A DNA stretch of 64,000 nucleotides from Stomorhina lunata (taxonomy: Eukaryota; Arthropoda; Insecta; Diptera; Rhiniidae), in contig OW121742.1 in NCBI GenBank assembly GCA_933228675.1, forward strand, positions 17,624,489-17,688,488, written 5' to 3'. Made by a program: the position numbers and the translations under genes. Shown one piece after another: positions 1 to 12,284 of the stretch (the first letter of the stretch is position 1; each line of letters begins with the position of its first letter). The notes under the pieces were generated by a model. It was not told the DNA's origin and made no database searches. It saw only the letters and a program-made list of their open reading frames with translations.

Positions 1-181
1 TAATCAAAATAAGTAGATCTATTTTTTAAATCAGCTTGAAGACGTATGTCGAATTTCATCAAACTCTGTTGAGGATTGTGGATTGTACATTAATAAGAAA
101 AACAAGTGAAAAATGGGGGTCCAAGACAGGTACTCAAGGAGTCGACTAATTAAAAAATTAGTAGAGCTCTTTTCTGAATTA

Positions 182-1481
182 AAGGGTGGTTAAATTGTAA
201 GGGCCGATGTTGAATGTGAACCACACCTAAACGCCAAGTTTTTTCCGAATTTTATTTGACATTTCTCTATTTCAGACTTACTCAATTTGAACCATGGAGA
301 GTTACACAATCCAACAACGTGTTAAAGTTATCCAGACTTATTATGAAAATGGACGTTCAAATCAAAATGCATATCGTGCACTTCGTGATTTTTTTGGTCA
401 ATTTGATCGTCCAAATGTGCGTACAATCGCAAAAATCGTGGAAAAATTCGAGCAAACCGGGTCTGTGGAAGATGTGAGAACACCAGTGCATGCTCGTACA
501 GCTCGTAGTGCAGAAAATATTGCTGCTGTTCGCGATAGTGTGGCTGAAGAGCCGTCCATCTCAACTCGTCGTCGTGCCCAACAATTGCCCTTTCACGCTC
601 GTCGTTGATGAACACTATGTATAAAGACTTGCATTTACACGCATACAAGGTGCAATTGGCTCAAGAACTAAAGCCTCTTGACCATTCCAAACGTCGTGAA
701 TGGGCAGAATGGTGGCAAGGAATGGCAACAGTGGATGATCAATTTTCGAAGAAAATCATCTTCAGTGGTGAGGCACATTTTCATCTCAGTGGATTCGTCA
801 ATAAACAGAATTGCCGCATTTGGGCGAATGAGAATCCAAGAGTGATTGTCGAAAAACCAATGGACCCACAAAGAGTGACTGTTTGGTGCGGTTTATGGGC
901 TGGCGGCATTATCGGGCCGTATTTTTTCCAAAATGAGGCCGGTCAGGCAGTTACCGTGAATGGTGTTCGCTATCGTGAGATGATAACGAACTTTTTATGG
1001 CCCGAATTGGAAGATATGGATGTGGACGATATGTGGTTTCAGCAGGACGGTGCCACTTGCCACACAGCTAACGAAACAATGGCTCTTTTGCGCAACAAAT
1101 TCAATGGCCGTGTTATCTCACGTAATGACGATGTCAATTGGCCGCCAAGATCATGTGATTTGACACCGTTGGACTTTTTTCTTTGGGGTTATTTGAAAGA
1201 AAAGTTGAACGTCGATAAGCCAGCAACAATTCAAGAGCTAAAGGATGAGATAATTCGGCACATTAACGGCATAGAACCTCCATTATGCCTCAGTCATCGA
1301 AAATTTGGACCATCGGGTGGAGGTGTGCCGCCGTGGTCGCACCACCCATTTGGCCGATAGTTTGTTCCACACATAATTGAGTAATACAAATATATCATAA
1401 TAAAAAAAAATTACAATAATTTCCTAAATAGTTTGTGTTTTATTCAAAATCAACTTCGGCCCTTGAAATTTAACCACCCGA
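182..1481 (+). mobile_element. Mariner-like (DUF4817-type) DNA transposon, inactive
   Basis: The ends are inverted repeats: GGGTGGTTAAATT at 184 and AATTTAACCACCC ending at 1479, matching at about 27 of 30 positions over 184-213 versus 1450-1479. A TA dinucleotide stands immediately outside both ends (180-181 and 1482-1483), as expected for Tc1/mariner insertion, although the outermost two bases of the ends differ. The single gene inside encodes a DDE transposase that is frameshifted. The element sits inside one copy of the flanking ~150-bp tandem repeat, whose sequence resumes on the other side. Length of about 1.3 kb is usual for the superfamily. Confidence 0.88.
294..1376 (+). pseudogene. 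Transposase of mariner-like element (frameshifted, catalytic Asp lost)
   Basis: The reading starts at ATG 294 with a helix-turn-helix DUF4817-type domain (MESYTIQQRVKVIQTYYENG, conserved RALRDFFG and KIVEKFEQTG). It then breaks by a single-base frameshift at about 585-590 and resumes in another frame with HAYKVQLAQELKPLDH. The DDE_3-like catalytic region follows: FSGEAHFHLSG, the second Asp in WFQQDGATCHTA, and the third in DLTPLDFFLWGYLKEKL. The first catalytic Asp, normally FSDEAHF in this family, reads Gly. A second frameshift near 1275-1295 moves the usual C-terminus (VCRRG...LADSLFHT, stop at 1374-1376) out of frame. At least two frameshifts plus an active-site loss mean no functional transposase. 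Confidence 0.88.
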
Positions 1482-1939
1482 TAGTTAATAGACATTTGTG
1501 GAATTTTATCAAATTCTGTTGAAAATTGCGAAATGTACATTAAGCAAAAAAAGGTGAAAAATGGCAGTCCAAGACAGATACCCCAAGGTGTCGACTAATT
1601 TTAACCAAAATTAGTAGACCTTTTTTTAAATTAGCTAATAGACGTGAGTCGAATTTCATAAATTTTGTTGATAATTTCGGATTGTACATTAAGAAGAAAA
1701 ATAGGTGAAAAATAAGGGTCCAAGACAGTTACCCCAAGGAGTCGACTTATTTCTTTTCTGAAGTAATTAACAGACGTATGTCGAATTTTATCACGTTCTG
1801 TTGAGGATTGCGAATTGTACATTGAAAAGAAAAATAGGTAAAAAAATGGGAGTCCAAGGCAGACGATGTCAATATAGCGGTTTCAGAGAAATTTCTCAAC
1901 ACCTTGTCACAGAGTCTTAAAACAGCTCTCGACATACTT

Positions 1940-3000
1940 TACCGTTGGAGTATTTCTAACGGTCAATCCTACTAAAACGGAACTTTTCTAGCGGAAATAC
2001 AAAATACCCACTTTTACAATTCCTATATAAAACAAGGTAGAAATTCTGCTCACTGACTATGCCAAATATCCTAGGGTCATTCTGGACTCAAAAATATGCT
2101 AAATACCCAATTCTTAAGCAAATCTTGGGGACTTGTACTTCGACATGGCTGTCAAGCCTATGTATGGTATGCTTAGCAATGCTTACTGGTGCCTTAAGAA
2201 CTACAACCTCTAGAGCGCTCTTTGTCATGCTTAACTGGCTCCTAGTCGAACTAATGGCACTACAAATCCCTCTTAACTCTTTTGGAACCTGGCCCCACTC
2301 ATCAAAAGGACACTCCACTATTCTTTTTAAAATTACTAATATCCATGACTGCATTGACTACTGCATATCTGCCCCCTCTTTGTCTAATCCTTTACCGTAA
2401 CTACATCTGAAGATCTCTCACCCCTTGATGACGGATGTGTGCAGATATACACGAACGGATCTAGTTAAAGGGGATTTTTCATCCCGCTATTAGCGAAGAA
2501 AATTTGTTAAAAGCTTCCGGATCATGAACAATATACCTGACAACTCCACTGCGGATAAACTCGCTAAATTCTGAGCTCTACTTAGTCAGGAAAACATCGT
2601 CCGGGCTTACCGCTATCCGCCTATTAATCAGTAATTAGCCAATCTCTTTGTGAGACAGCTCAGAACACTTGGTCCACTGAAACTACTTGTTCAATCTCCA
2701 GGTAAACACGGCCCACATATAACAAATGCTCAAAGTACTCGGTTTCTCTACCTAGCCACCGAATCCGCAACTTAATCTCAACCTTAGCGGGTATTGGGTT
2801 TTTGGGTTGCACTGATGCAGTTGTGACAACATCTAAGAGACAGCTACTCATCTTTTCTACCACTGCCCCGCTCTCTCAAATTTGAAGGCTCTTAATTTGG
2901 GCGCACTTTTTCTGCATGATTTATCTGATCTAGTGAGTATAGACATTCGTAAAATATACTCATGTATCAGGACTACAGACTGGCCTCTTATCGATAGTCT
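1940..3000 (+). pseudogene. Degenerate LINE (non-LTR retrotransposon), 3' half with RNase H remnant
   Basis: Short in-order matches to non-LTR ORF2 proteins appear in changing frames. LTVNPTKTEL lies near 1955-1985. DYAKYLGVILDSK-like sequence lies near 2055-2090 (the copy reads KYPRVILDSK). An RNase H-like IYTNGS lies near 2440, where the family has an active-site Asp in YTDGS. DNSTADKLAK lies near 2540, matching the GNxxADELA end of RNase H. The terminal CPALSNLKALNLGALFLHDL stretch lies at about 2865-2925. Frameshifts and stops are numerous, so this is an old copy. RNase H downstream of RT suggests the I/LOA/R1-like side of the non-LTR tree. A related C-terminal piece lies at 57903-58200 on the other strand. 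Confidence 0.75.
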
Positions 3001-3302
3001 GGAATTAATAACTTTCGTGTTTTTCTTTTTCCAGTCTTTGCCTTGTAGTTACCACAAAGGGGCCGTTTTTAGGACCCAAGTAACGCTGACCTATCATCGG
3101 CTCTAATATGTCCAAACGTTTTTCTTATTTTGTCTAGGTTCGATGAAGGAAGGAGTCATGCATGAAAAAATTGTAGAAATTGAACTCGACATAAAGAACA
3201 TATATAGTAGAAGTATTGCTATGTAGCAAGAAGAATTGAGAAGAGTAAAGAAGCTTTATAGGACATGATAAGGAAGTACGAAGTAGAAAGTCATAGATTA
3301 AT

Positions 3303-3830
3303 ATAAAGTATCTTCGATCTCTCGATTTCTTTACGATCTCTTTCAAGAGGTCTTAAAATCTCTCGATAATTCCATTTCTTAAAGTCTCGATCTTTTAAGA
3401 TCACTAATACCTCAGTTCCTAAGATTTCTTTCTATGTCCATCTCTTAATATCAGTATTTCTTAAAAAATCTCGATAACAAAATATCTCGATTTTGCCAGA
3501 TCTTGATTTTTCAAGATCACTATCTCTTTCCTAATAGCTTAAAATTTTTTTCGGTTTCCTTAAATATTGATATCTTAAGATTTAAAAGATTTTATTTTTC
3601 TCGTTTCTGAAGATCTCGTTTTTTAAAAAGATCAATCTCCTAAGATCTTTAATCTCTCGATTCCTTTCCGATCTCTTTCAAGGGGTCTTAAAGTATCTTA
3701 ACACCTTAAAGACTCGATATTTTAAGATTACTAATACTTCAACTCCTAATACATTATCATTTTTCGATTTCTTAAGATGTTATATTTCCAAATTCCGAAG
3801 ATCTCCATCACTTAAAATGTCATTCCCACG
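3303..3830. repeat. Degenerate low-complexity tract rich in CTCGAT and AAGATCT
   Basis: The words TCTCGAT, CTTAAGATCT and TTTCTTAA recur irregularly over about 500 bp, including ACGATCTCTTTCAAGAGGTCTTAAA near 3332-3360 and a diverged copy near 3667-3692. No constant period could be established by eye and there is no coding potential. It looks like a strongly decayed tandem repeat. Confidence 0.5.
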
Positions 3831-3833
3831 GCA

Positions 3834-3895
3834 GTCAATTCTTCGTACCGAAATGATTAGAAAAAATTGGGACTCCGACTAAGGGCTACCACTTC
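3834..3895 (+). mobile_element. LINE-5'-end-like fragment (copy 1 of 2)
   Basis: The segment CCCACGGCAGTC, TTCTTCGTACCG and, after a short variable stretch, GACTAAGGGCTACCACTTCT recurs at 58235-58315 with a few substitutions. Similar starts occur in Jockey-like non-LTR elements, from memory. Similarity between the two window copies stops after the CCACTYCT word. It may mark the 5' end of a truncated element; no coding region follows. Confidence 0.5.
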
Positions 3896-4545
3896 TGCGA
3901 TAAGGCCAGCACAAAGACTTATGACTACGATTATACTCTTAAATTTTTCTCAGTGCATTTAAATATGTATACCCCCATAATGATATGATTTACTTACTTT
4001 AACAAACTATCTCCTTTTTTACAAGTTAATTAATGAAATGTGAAAATGTTTACAAAATTTTTTTTGGGCAGTGAAAACACACGCAGACAAATGAATAATA
4101 TTTACTTGGGAAAATAGAAAATCCAAGTAAAAACTGTTTTCACATGCGATTCATTACTAAGGTTTAATCCTTAGGTTGGCCTAGTTTATGGGTGGATTTT
4201 AGCTTGTCCTTTGTCTTTTTCCAGCCATTAACTAGACGGGATGGGAGCGTGCAGCAAAAACTAACAAATACTAAATACTTAGATACGGTCAACTTTGAGG
4301 GATATTATGGGGGTTTTATGACTTAAAGGAGTTTAGTTTTAGTTTTTTTTTTTTTGAGGTATTATTTGCTAAAAATAGCTCTAAGTAAAATTCATATAAC
4401 GTGAGGATTTGTAATTAGTAAATTCTTGCAATGTTCAACTAATTTTTGTAGTGAGGCATATGAAGAAATTTTTATTAAATAAGAATTTCCTAATTGTTAA
4501 GGGTCAGGCATAAGAAAATTTGTATTATTTAATTATTAAAGGCAT
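3896..4545. other. AT-rich intergenic sequence, nothing recognised
   Basis: No ORF with family resemblance, RNA gene or repeat structure was seen, apart from short homopolymer runs. Confidence 0.6.
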
Positions 4546-7500
4546 AATATCAAAAATTTTCTTCTTCTTCTTCATCTGAAAAATTTTCTAAAGAATTTTT
4601 TTCATAATATGAAAAATTTTCTAAAGAAATTTTTTCATAATATAAAAAATTTTCTAAAGTAATTTTTTCGTAATATAAAAAATTTTCTAAAGAAATTTTT
4701 TCGTAATATAAAAAGTTTTCTAAAGAATTTTTTTCATAATATAAAAAATTTTCTAAAGAAATTTTTTCATAATATAAAAAATTTTCTAAAGAAATTTTTT
4801 CATAATATAAAAAATTTTCTAAAGAAATTTTTTCATAATATAAAAAATTTTCTAAAGAAATTTTTTCATAATATAAAAAATTTTCTAAAGAAATTTTTTC
4901 ATAATATAAAAAATTTTCCAAAGAAATTTTTTCATAATATAAAAAATTTTCTAAAGCAATTTGTTCATAATATAAAAAATTTTCTAAAGCAATTTGTTCA
5001 TAATATAAAAAATTTTCTAAAGAAATTTTTTCATAATATGAAAAATTTTCTAAAGAAATTTTTTCATAATATGAAAAATTTTCTAAAGAAATTTTTTCAT
5101 AATATGAAAAATTTTCTAAAGAAATTTTTTCATAATATGAAAAATTTTCTAAAGAAATTTTTTCATAATATGAAAAATTTTCTAAAGAAATTTTTTCATA
5201 ATATGAAAAATTTTCTAAAGAAATTTTTTCATAATATGAAAAATTTTCTAAAGAAATTTTTTCATAATATGAAAAATTTTCTAAAGAAATTTTTTCATAA
5301 TATGAAAAATTTTCTAAAGAAATTTTTTCATAATATGAAAAATTTTCTAAAGAAATTTTTTCATAATATGAAAAATTTTCTAAAGAAATTTTTTCATAAT
5401 ATGAAAAATTTTCTAAAGAAATTTTTTCATAATATGAAAAATTTTCTAAAGAAATTTTTTCATAATATGAAAAATTTTCTAAAGAAATTTTTTCATAATA
5501 TGAAAAATTTTCTAAAGAAATTTTTTCATAATATGAAAAATTTTCTAAAGAAATTTTTTCATAATATGAAAAATTTCCTAAAGAAATTTTTTCATAATAT
5601 GAAAAATTTTCTAAAGAAATTTTTTCATAATATGAAAAATTTTCTAAAGAAATTTTTTCATAATATGAAAAATTTTCTAAAGAAATTTTTTCATAATATG
5701 AAAAATTTTCGAAAGAAATTTTTTCATAATATGAAAAATTTTCTAAAGAAATTTTTTCATAATATGAAAAATTTTCTAAAGAAATTTTTTCATAATATGA
5801 AAAATTTTCTAAAGAAATTTTTTCATAATATGAAAAATTTTCTAAAGAAATTTTTTCATAATATGAAAAATTTTCTAAAGAAATTTTTTCATAATATGAA
5901 AAATTTTCTAAAGAAATTTTTTCATAATATGAAAAATTTTCTAAAGAAATTTTTTCATAATATGAAAAATTTTCTAAAGAAATTTTTTCATAATATGAAA
6001 AATTTTCTAAAGAAATTTTTTCATAATATGAAAAATTTTCTAAAGAAATTTTTTCATAATATGAAAAATTTTCTAAAGAAATTTTTTCATAATATGAAAA
6101 ATTTTCTAAAGAAATTTTTTCATAATATGAAAAATTTTCTAAAGAAATTTTTTCATAATATGAAAAATTTTCTAAAGAAATTTTTTCATAATATGAAAAA
6201 TTTCCTAAAGAAATTTTTTCATAATATGAAAAATTTTCTAAAGAAATTTTTTCATAATATGAAAAATTTTCTAAAGAAATTTTTTCATAATATGAAAAAT
6301 TTTCTAAAGAAATTTTTTCATAATATGAAAAATTTTCGAAAGAAATTTTTTCATAATATGAAAAATTTTCTAAAGAAATTTTTTCATAATATGAAAAATT
6401 TTCTAAAGAAATTTTTTCATAATATGAAAAATTTTCTAAAGAAATTTTTTCATAATATGAAAAATTTTCTAAAGAAATTTTTTCATAATATGAAAAATTT
6501 TCTAAAGAAATTTTTTCATAATATGAAAAATTTTCTAAAGAAATTTTTTCATAATATGAAAAATTTTCTAAAGAAATTTTTTCATAATATGAAAAATTTT
6601 CTAAAGAAATTTTTTCATAATATGAAAAATTTTCTAAAGAAATTTTTTCATAATATGAAAAATTTTCTAAAGAAATTTTTTCATAATATGAAAAATTTTC
6701 TAAAGAAATTTTTTCATAATATGAAAAATTTTCTAAAGAAATTTTTTCATAATATGAAAAATTTTCTAAAGAAATTTTTTCATAATATGAAAAATTTTCT
6801 AAAGAAATTTTTTCATAATATGAAAAATTTTCTAAAGAAATTTTTTCATAATATGAAAAATTTTCTAAAGAAATTTTTTCATAATATGAAAAATTTTCTA
6901 AAGAAATTTTTTCATAATATGAAAAATTTTCTAAAGAAATTTTTTCATAATATGAAAAATTTTCTAAAGAAATTTTTTCATAATATGAAAAATTTTCTAA
7001 AGAAATTTTTTCATAATATGAAAAATTTTCTAAAGAAATTTTTTCATAATATGAAAAATTTTCTAAAGAAATTTTTTCATAATATGAAAAATTTTCTAAA
7101 GAAATTTTTTCATAATATGAAAAATTTTCTAAAGAAATTTTTTCATAATATGAAAAATTTTCTAAAGAAATTTTTTCATAATATGAAAAATTTTCTAAAG
7201 AAATTTTTTCATAATATGAAAAATTTTCTAAAGAAATTTTTTCATAATATGAAAAATTTTCTAAAGAAATTTTTTCATAATATGAAAAATTTTCTAAAGA
7301 AATTTTTTCATAATATGAAAAATTTTCTAAAGAAATTTTTTCATAATATGAAAAATTTTCTAAAGAAATTTTTTCATAATATGAAAAATTTTCTAAAGAA
7401 ATTTTTTCATAATATGAAAAATTTTCTAAAGAAATTTTTTCATAATATGAAAAATTTTCTAAAGAAATTTTTTCTTAATATGAAAAATTTTCTAAAGAAA

Positions 7501-7620
7501 TTTTTTCATAATATGAAAAATTTTCTAAAGAAATTTTTGCATAATATGAAAAATTTTCTAAAGAAATTTTTTCATAATATGAAAAATTTTCTAAAGAAAT
7601 TTTTACATAATATGAAAAAT
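4546..7620 (+). repeat. Family A satellite array, 33-bp monomer, about 93 copies
   Basis: The monomer contains ATGAAAAATTTTCT, then AA, then AGAAATTTTTTCAT followed by AAT. The two flanking words are reverse complements at 13 of 14 positions, so each monomer is a near-perfect dyad; including the AAT the arms reach 17 bp with one mismatch. From 5038 to about 7440 the copies are almost identical. The first ~500 bp (ATAAAAAA variants, odd CAATTTGTTC copies) and the last ~150 bp are more diverged, as expected for array edges. Because 33 is a multiple of 3, the homogeneous part is open in one frame for 861 codons (MKNFLKKFFHN repeated); this is not a gene. The same family occurs inverted at 51840-54135 and 55790-56490. 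Confidence 0.95.
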
Positions 7621-7624
7621 TAAA

Positions 7625-9110
7625 AGCATTTTAAAAAAATCTTAAAATTCCTTGAATTTGGAAGAATATTTTAGATAGTTTTACTTAAATCTTAGAAAAA
7701 GAGTTTGATTAATTACATTTCACGAAAGAATTTTCTAGGAAAATGTTAATAAATTTTAGACAAATTTTGGCCATTAATTTTCGAGCAATTCTAAAATTTG
7801 TTTTCTTAACAAATTTTTTTAAATCAATTTTTTTTACTTCTTCGAATGTTTTCGATACTTTTTTGTTAGATTTTATAAATGTGAAAAATAGAGGCATGAA
7901 TAAATGTGGCCATTTTTCGTCTGGACAATAAATCTAAATTATTTTATACAGTTTCATTTAGGGAACTTTTAGGCTTTTAACAATAGAAAAATCTTATTAC
8001 TTGAACCAGACGGACTTGAGTATGTGTAAATGTTCCCGCATGCGACAACAAATGATATCCTATTTTTATGGGATGTTTAAATAGGGGAAATTTGTTATAC
8101 AATTAGAAATTGTCTAAAGGTTGTGAACGAACATTATTTCATATTTTTAATTGCAGAAAAATCTTTGATAATTTCGCAAATAGGTTTGAAACAAAGACGA
8201 TATATTAAAAAGATATTGCACTCTATATATTTTGTTTCTGTCAAATATGAAATTTAAGTGGATAAAGAACAATGAAAAACACATAAACGCACAAACAAAC
8301 ATACATTTCATGAGCATGTGTGTGTGCCTTAGCTTTCTCCCATTGGATAATCGTCTCCACAAGTTGTTTCCGAATTAGAGTTAAAGCGGTATATTTTCAT
8401 ATTAATGGGACTTTTCAAAACGACCATACGGAAATCAATGTATGGAAGTACAAGGCCTTTAAATTATAGAGTCTTTGTTAAGAATCTCAGCTTAATCTGA
8501 TCAAATTCTTAAAAAATCTAAAACCGCATTTATGGTGCAAAATCTTAGAAAATTCAAAGTCGTCGATAATTCTTTAAAAAGCCTATGCATCAAATAACAA
8601 ACTTTTTAAACTTCTTCCGTTCACAATCTTTATGTACTTCCATAAAAAAACATGCATATGAATATATCTGTATTAGTTAGTTTTTCTGTGTTTGTATAAA
8701 AAATCAAATAAAATCTAATCAAATTAAATTGAATTTTATGTTTGTTAGGATTTTTGTATGGATTATATTTTTTTCATGTTTTTATTGTACGTATTTTTCT
8801 GAATCCATCCATTCATTGTTAAAGCAATGTATCCATCCGTCTGACTATGGGAGAGTGTGAAAATCATTGATTTTTGTTGAGAAAGAAAAAGCGACAAATG
8901 AAAGCGTTTTTTTCCAATGAATAAAATAAATTATTAACGAATTTATTTGTTGTGAAGGTGACAAAACATTTTTATTGTTAATTTTGGGGGCGGCAAAGCT
9001 ATTCATCAATTTGATGCTGAGATTTGAATTCATGAATGAAGTTTTGATGATGATAGAAAGTGAAGGAAATATACTAGATTTCCTTTCATCAAGAATAATT
9101 AGGAGTGAGA
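7625..9110. other. Intergenic sequence, nothing recognised
   Basis: AT-rich unique-looking DNA with several short ORFs of 60-70 codons lacking family resemblance. A polypurine/pyrimidine or (AC/TG)-rich stretch lies near 8280-8330. No RNA gene or transposon end was identified. Confidence 0.55.
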
Positions 9111-9114
9111 ATGA

Positions 9115-10700
9115 AAATATCTAAATTTTTGAAAAATTTCCTATAAAAATAAGAAATTTTTGAAAAATTTCCTATAAAAATAAGAAATTTTTAAAAAAAT
9201 TCCTATAAAAATAAGAAATTTTTGAAAAATTTCCTATAAAAATAAGAAATTTTTGAAAAATTTCCTATAAAAATAAGAAATTTTTGAAAAATTTCCTATA
9301 AAAATAAGAAATTTTTGAAAAATTTCCTATAAAAATAAGAAATTTTTGAAAAATTTCCTATAAAAATAAGAAATTTTTGAAAAATTTCCTATAAAAATAA
9401 GAAATTTTTGAAAATTTTACTATAAAATTAAGAAATTTTTGAAAAATTTCCTATTAAAATAAGAAATTTTTAAAAAATTTCCTATAAAAATAAGAATTTT
9501 TTTAAAAATTTCCTATAAAAATAAGAAATTTTTTAAAAATTTCCTATAAAAAAAAGAAATTTTTGAAAAATTTCCTATAAAAATAAGAAATTTTTGAAAA
9601 ATTTCCTATAAAAATAAGAAATTTTTGAAAAATTTCTTATAAAAATAAGAAATTTTTGAAAAATTTCCTATAAAAATAAGAAACTTTTGAAAAATTTCCT
9701 ATAAAAATAAGAAATTTTTGAAAAATTTCCTATAAAAATAAGAAATTTTTGAAAAAATTCCTATAAAAATAAGACATTTTTGAAAAATTTCCTATAAAAA
9801 CAAGAAATTTTTGAAAAATTTCCTATAAAAATAAGAAATTTTTGAAAAATTTCCTATAAAAATAGGAAATTTTTGAAAAATTTCCTATAAAAATAAGAAA
9901 TTTTTGAAAAATTTCCTATAAAAATAGGAAATTTTTGAAAAATTTCCTATAAAAACAAGAAATTTTTGAAAAATTTCCTATAAAAATAAGAAATTTTTGA
10001 AAAATTTTCTATAAAAATAGGAAATTTTTGAAAATTTTCCTATAAAATTAAGAAATTTTTGAAAAATTTTCCTATAAAAATAAGAAATTTTTGAAAAATT
10101 TCCTATAAAAATAAGAAATTTTTGAAAAATTTCCTACAAAAATAAGAAATTTTTGAAAATTTTACTATAAAATTAAGAAATTTTTGAAAAATTTCCTATT
10201 AAAATAAGAAATTTTTTAAAAATTTCCTATAAAAATAAGAAATTTTTTAAAAATTTCTTATAAAAAAAAGAAATTTTTGAAAAATTTCCTATAAAAATAA
10301 GAAATTTTTGAAAAATTTACTATAAAAATAAAAAATTTTTGGAAAATTTCCTATAAAAATAAAAAATTTTTGAAAAATTTACTATAAAAATAAGAAATTT
10401 TTGAAAAAATTCCTATAAAAATAAAAAATTTTTGAAAAATTTCCTATAAAAATAAGAAATTTTTGAAAAATTTCCTATAAAAATAAGAAATTTTTGAAAA
10501 CTGTCCTATAAAAATAAAAAAATTTTGAAAAATTTCCTATTAAAATAAGAAATTTTTGATAAATTTCTTATACAAAATATGATATTTTTGAAAAATTTCC
10601 TATAAAAATAAAAAATTTTTGAAAAATTTCCTATAAAAATAAGAAAATTTTGAAAAATTTCCTATAAAAATAAGAAATTTTTGTAAAATTTCCTATATTT
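9115..10700 (+). repeat. Family B satellite array, 31-bp monomer (forward block)
   Basis: About 50 copies of a 31-bp unit made of the odd-centred palindrome GAAATTTTTGAAAAATTTC plus CTATAAAAATAA. Copies are 85-100% alike by eye. A rare pair of variants (GAAAATTTTACTATAAAATTA followed by TCCTATTAAAATAAG) appears at about 9412-9455 and again at about 10152-10205, suggesting an internal duplication of several hundred bp. The block ends at a junction with the same family in reverse orientation. Confidence 0.93.
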
Positions 10701-10704
10701 TATA

Positions 10705-11060
10705 TTATTATTTTTATAGAAAATTTTTCAAAAATTTCTTATCTTTATAGGAAATTTTTCTAAAATTTCTTATTTTTATATTAAATTTTAGAAAAATTTC
10801 AAATTTTTCAAAAATTTCTTATTTTTATAGGAAAAGCTTTGAAATTCCTTATTTTTATAGGAAAAATTTAAAAATTTCTTATTTTTATGGAAAATTTTCA
10901 AAAATTTCTTATTTTTATAGAAAATATTTCAAAAATTTCTAATTTTTATAGCAAATTTTTAAAAAATTTCTTATTTTTATAGCAAATTCTTCAAAAATTT
11001 CTTATTTTTATAGGAAATTTTACAAAATTTTTTTTATTTTTAAAGGAAGTTTTTAAAAAA
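10705..11060 (-). repeat. Family B satellite array, reverse-oriented block
   Basis: From about 10705 the units read TTATTTTTATAGGAAATTTT, the reverse complement of the preceding block, with more divergence. The switch occurs around 10695-10715 in an ATATTTTATATTATT spacer. This produces a head-to-head arrangement able to form a long hairpin. Confidence 0.88.
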
Positions 11061-12280
11061 CATTTGTCCCTTTTAAAAATACACATTTTACATAACGATT
11101 TAACGCCACTTTATGACAATAAAAATTTTTAAAATTTTATTGTCTAAAGCCAAAAAGGTGATTAGTTTTATGGGTTTCTTTTGTATTAAATGTTACGTTT
11201 GCTTATTGTTTCCATGAAAATTGATACTTCTCGGGGTTGTAGGGTGATGTCCTAGGAAAATTTTACAAATGTTGTGGTTGAACTAATGGAAAGTACCGCC
11301 ATGTAAACGCAACATTACCTCAGTTGGGTATCCGATGATGTTTAGAATGATAATGACTGGCATTATAAACAACTTCATAATGATGCAGTCATTGTATCTA
11401 TACGTTCATTCATTTAGTCAGTCATTCAGTCAGGTATTAGTAATTTAAAACCCTTTTATGGCTATTTAGGACTTAAAACAAAAAGGGTAACAACAATTTA
11501 GACAATTCTCCGCCTTTTAATGGTTTAAAAGCGTAAACATTAATTAAGTCATTAAAGGGAATCCAAAAGATACTTAAATACTTCCTTTCATTTAATAATT
11601 CAACAGAAACGAAAACTTTTAAATACTTAACTTGAACAATAAAATAGAAATAGAAACAAATGACTTTTCTTTTAGTCATCAATCAACCTAAAATGTTTTT
11701 TCTGTTATCTTTAAAAAACTTTCAATCCTTAAATGAGATAAACCTATTTCTATAATACGATAAATGTATTATAGTACTTTTCTTTCTTCAAAGTTTATTG
11801 ACTTTAGTTTTATATTTCGAAAATATGTTTTCGAACACACAAAAAACTAACAACAGTTTTCAATTAAATACAATTAATTAATTGTTTATGTTCGAGTGTA
11901 ATGAGCTGTAATTTTCCAATTGAATCTCAAAAACGATGAAAACATTAGAAACATTTTTCCCATAGATTTAATTTAAACAAAAAATACAAGTTTTTGTGGA
12001 AAACTGTCATGACAATAAACTTTTCGAAATTTTATTGTTTAATGTGCTTCTAAGGGCCCTTATATTTAACACATGTCTGTAGGGTGTAAGCATTTGTTAC
12101 AAATGCTTAATTAAAAAAATTAAATTAGAATTTATTATATGCGACAATAATTCATAATTAATTGAAACAGTCGTTTTATATGACAGTTGTCAATTGTTAA
12201 ATTATAAGGGAGAGTTTATAAATGGATTTGTTAAAATTTAGATTTATGGGTATTTTTGAAAATGATTTAAAAGTTTAAAG
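11061..12280. other. Intergenic sequence with one short near-palindrome
   Basis: No gene is recognised. Positions 11115-11144 form a 30-bp near-palindrome, GACAATAAAA at one end and TTTTATTGTC at the other. A weaker cousin (GACAATAAAC...TTTTATTGTT) lies at 12011-12040. The rest is AT-rich unique sequence. Confidence 0.5.
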
Positions 12281-12284
12281 TTAT

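Larger units (their letters stand above)
1..1862. repeat. ~130-150 bp tandem repeat, interrupted by a mariner-like element
   Basis: About four diverged direct copies are visible. Each carries the landmarks GACGTATGTCGAATTT, CTGTTGAGGATTG, GATTGTACATTAA and GTCCAAGACAG, and ends in a GTCGACTAATT block. Landmarks recur near 40-150, 1490-1600, 1641-1740 and 1772-1862. The spacing is about 150 bp, or about 130 bp for the last pair, once the 1300-bp insertion at 182-1481 is subtracted. The array probably runs off the left edge of the window. No coding potential is seen. It is a medium-length satellite or the remains of a repeat-rich element; I do not recognise the family. Confidence 0.8.

Noticed and set aside
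5038..7623. 861-aa ORF of MKNFLKKFFHN repeats as a real protein gene
   Set aside because: It is entirely explained by a 33-bp satellite whose period is divisible by three; there is no non-repeat coding sequence, start context or splice site.
8147..8362. 71-codon minus-strand ORF
   Set aside because: Low-complexity composition and no domain; AT-rich DNA of this size gives such ORFs by chance.
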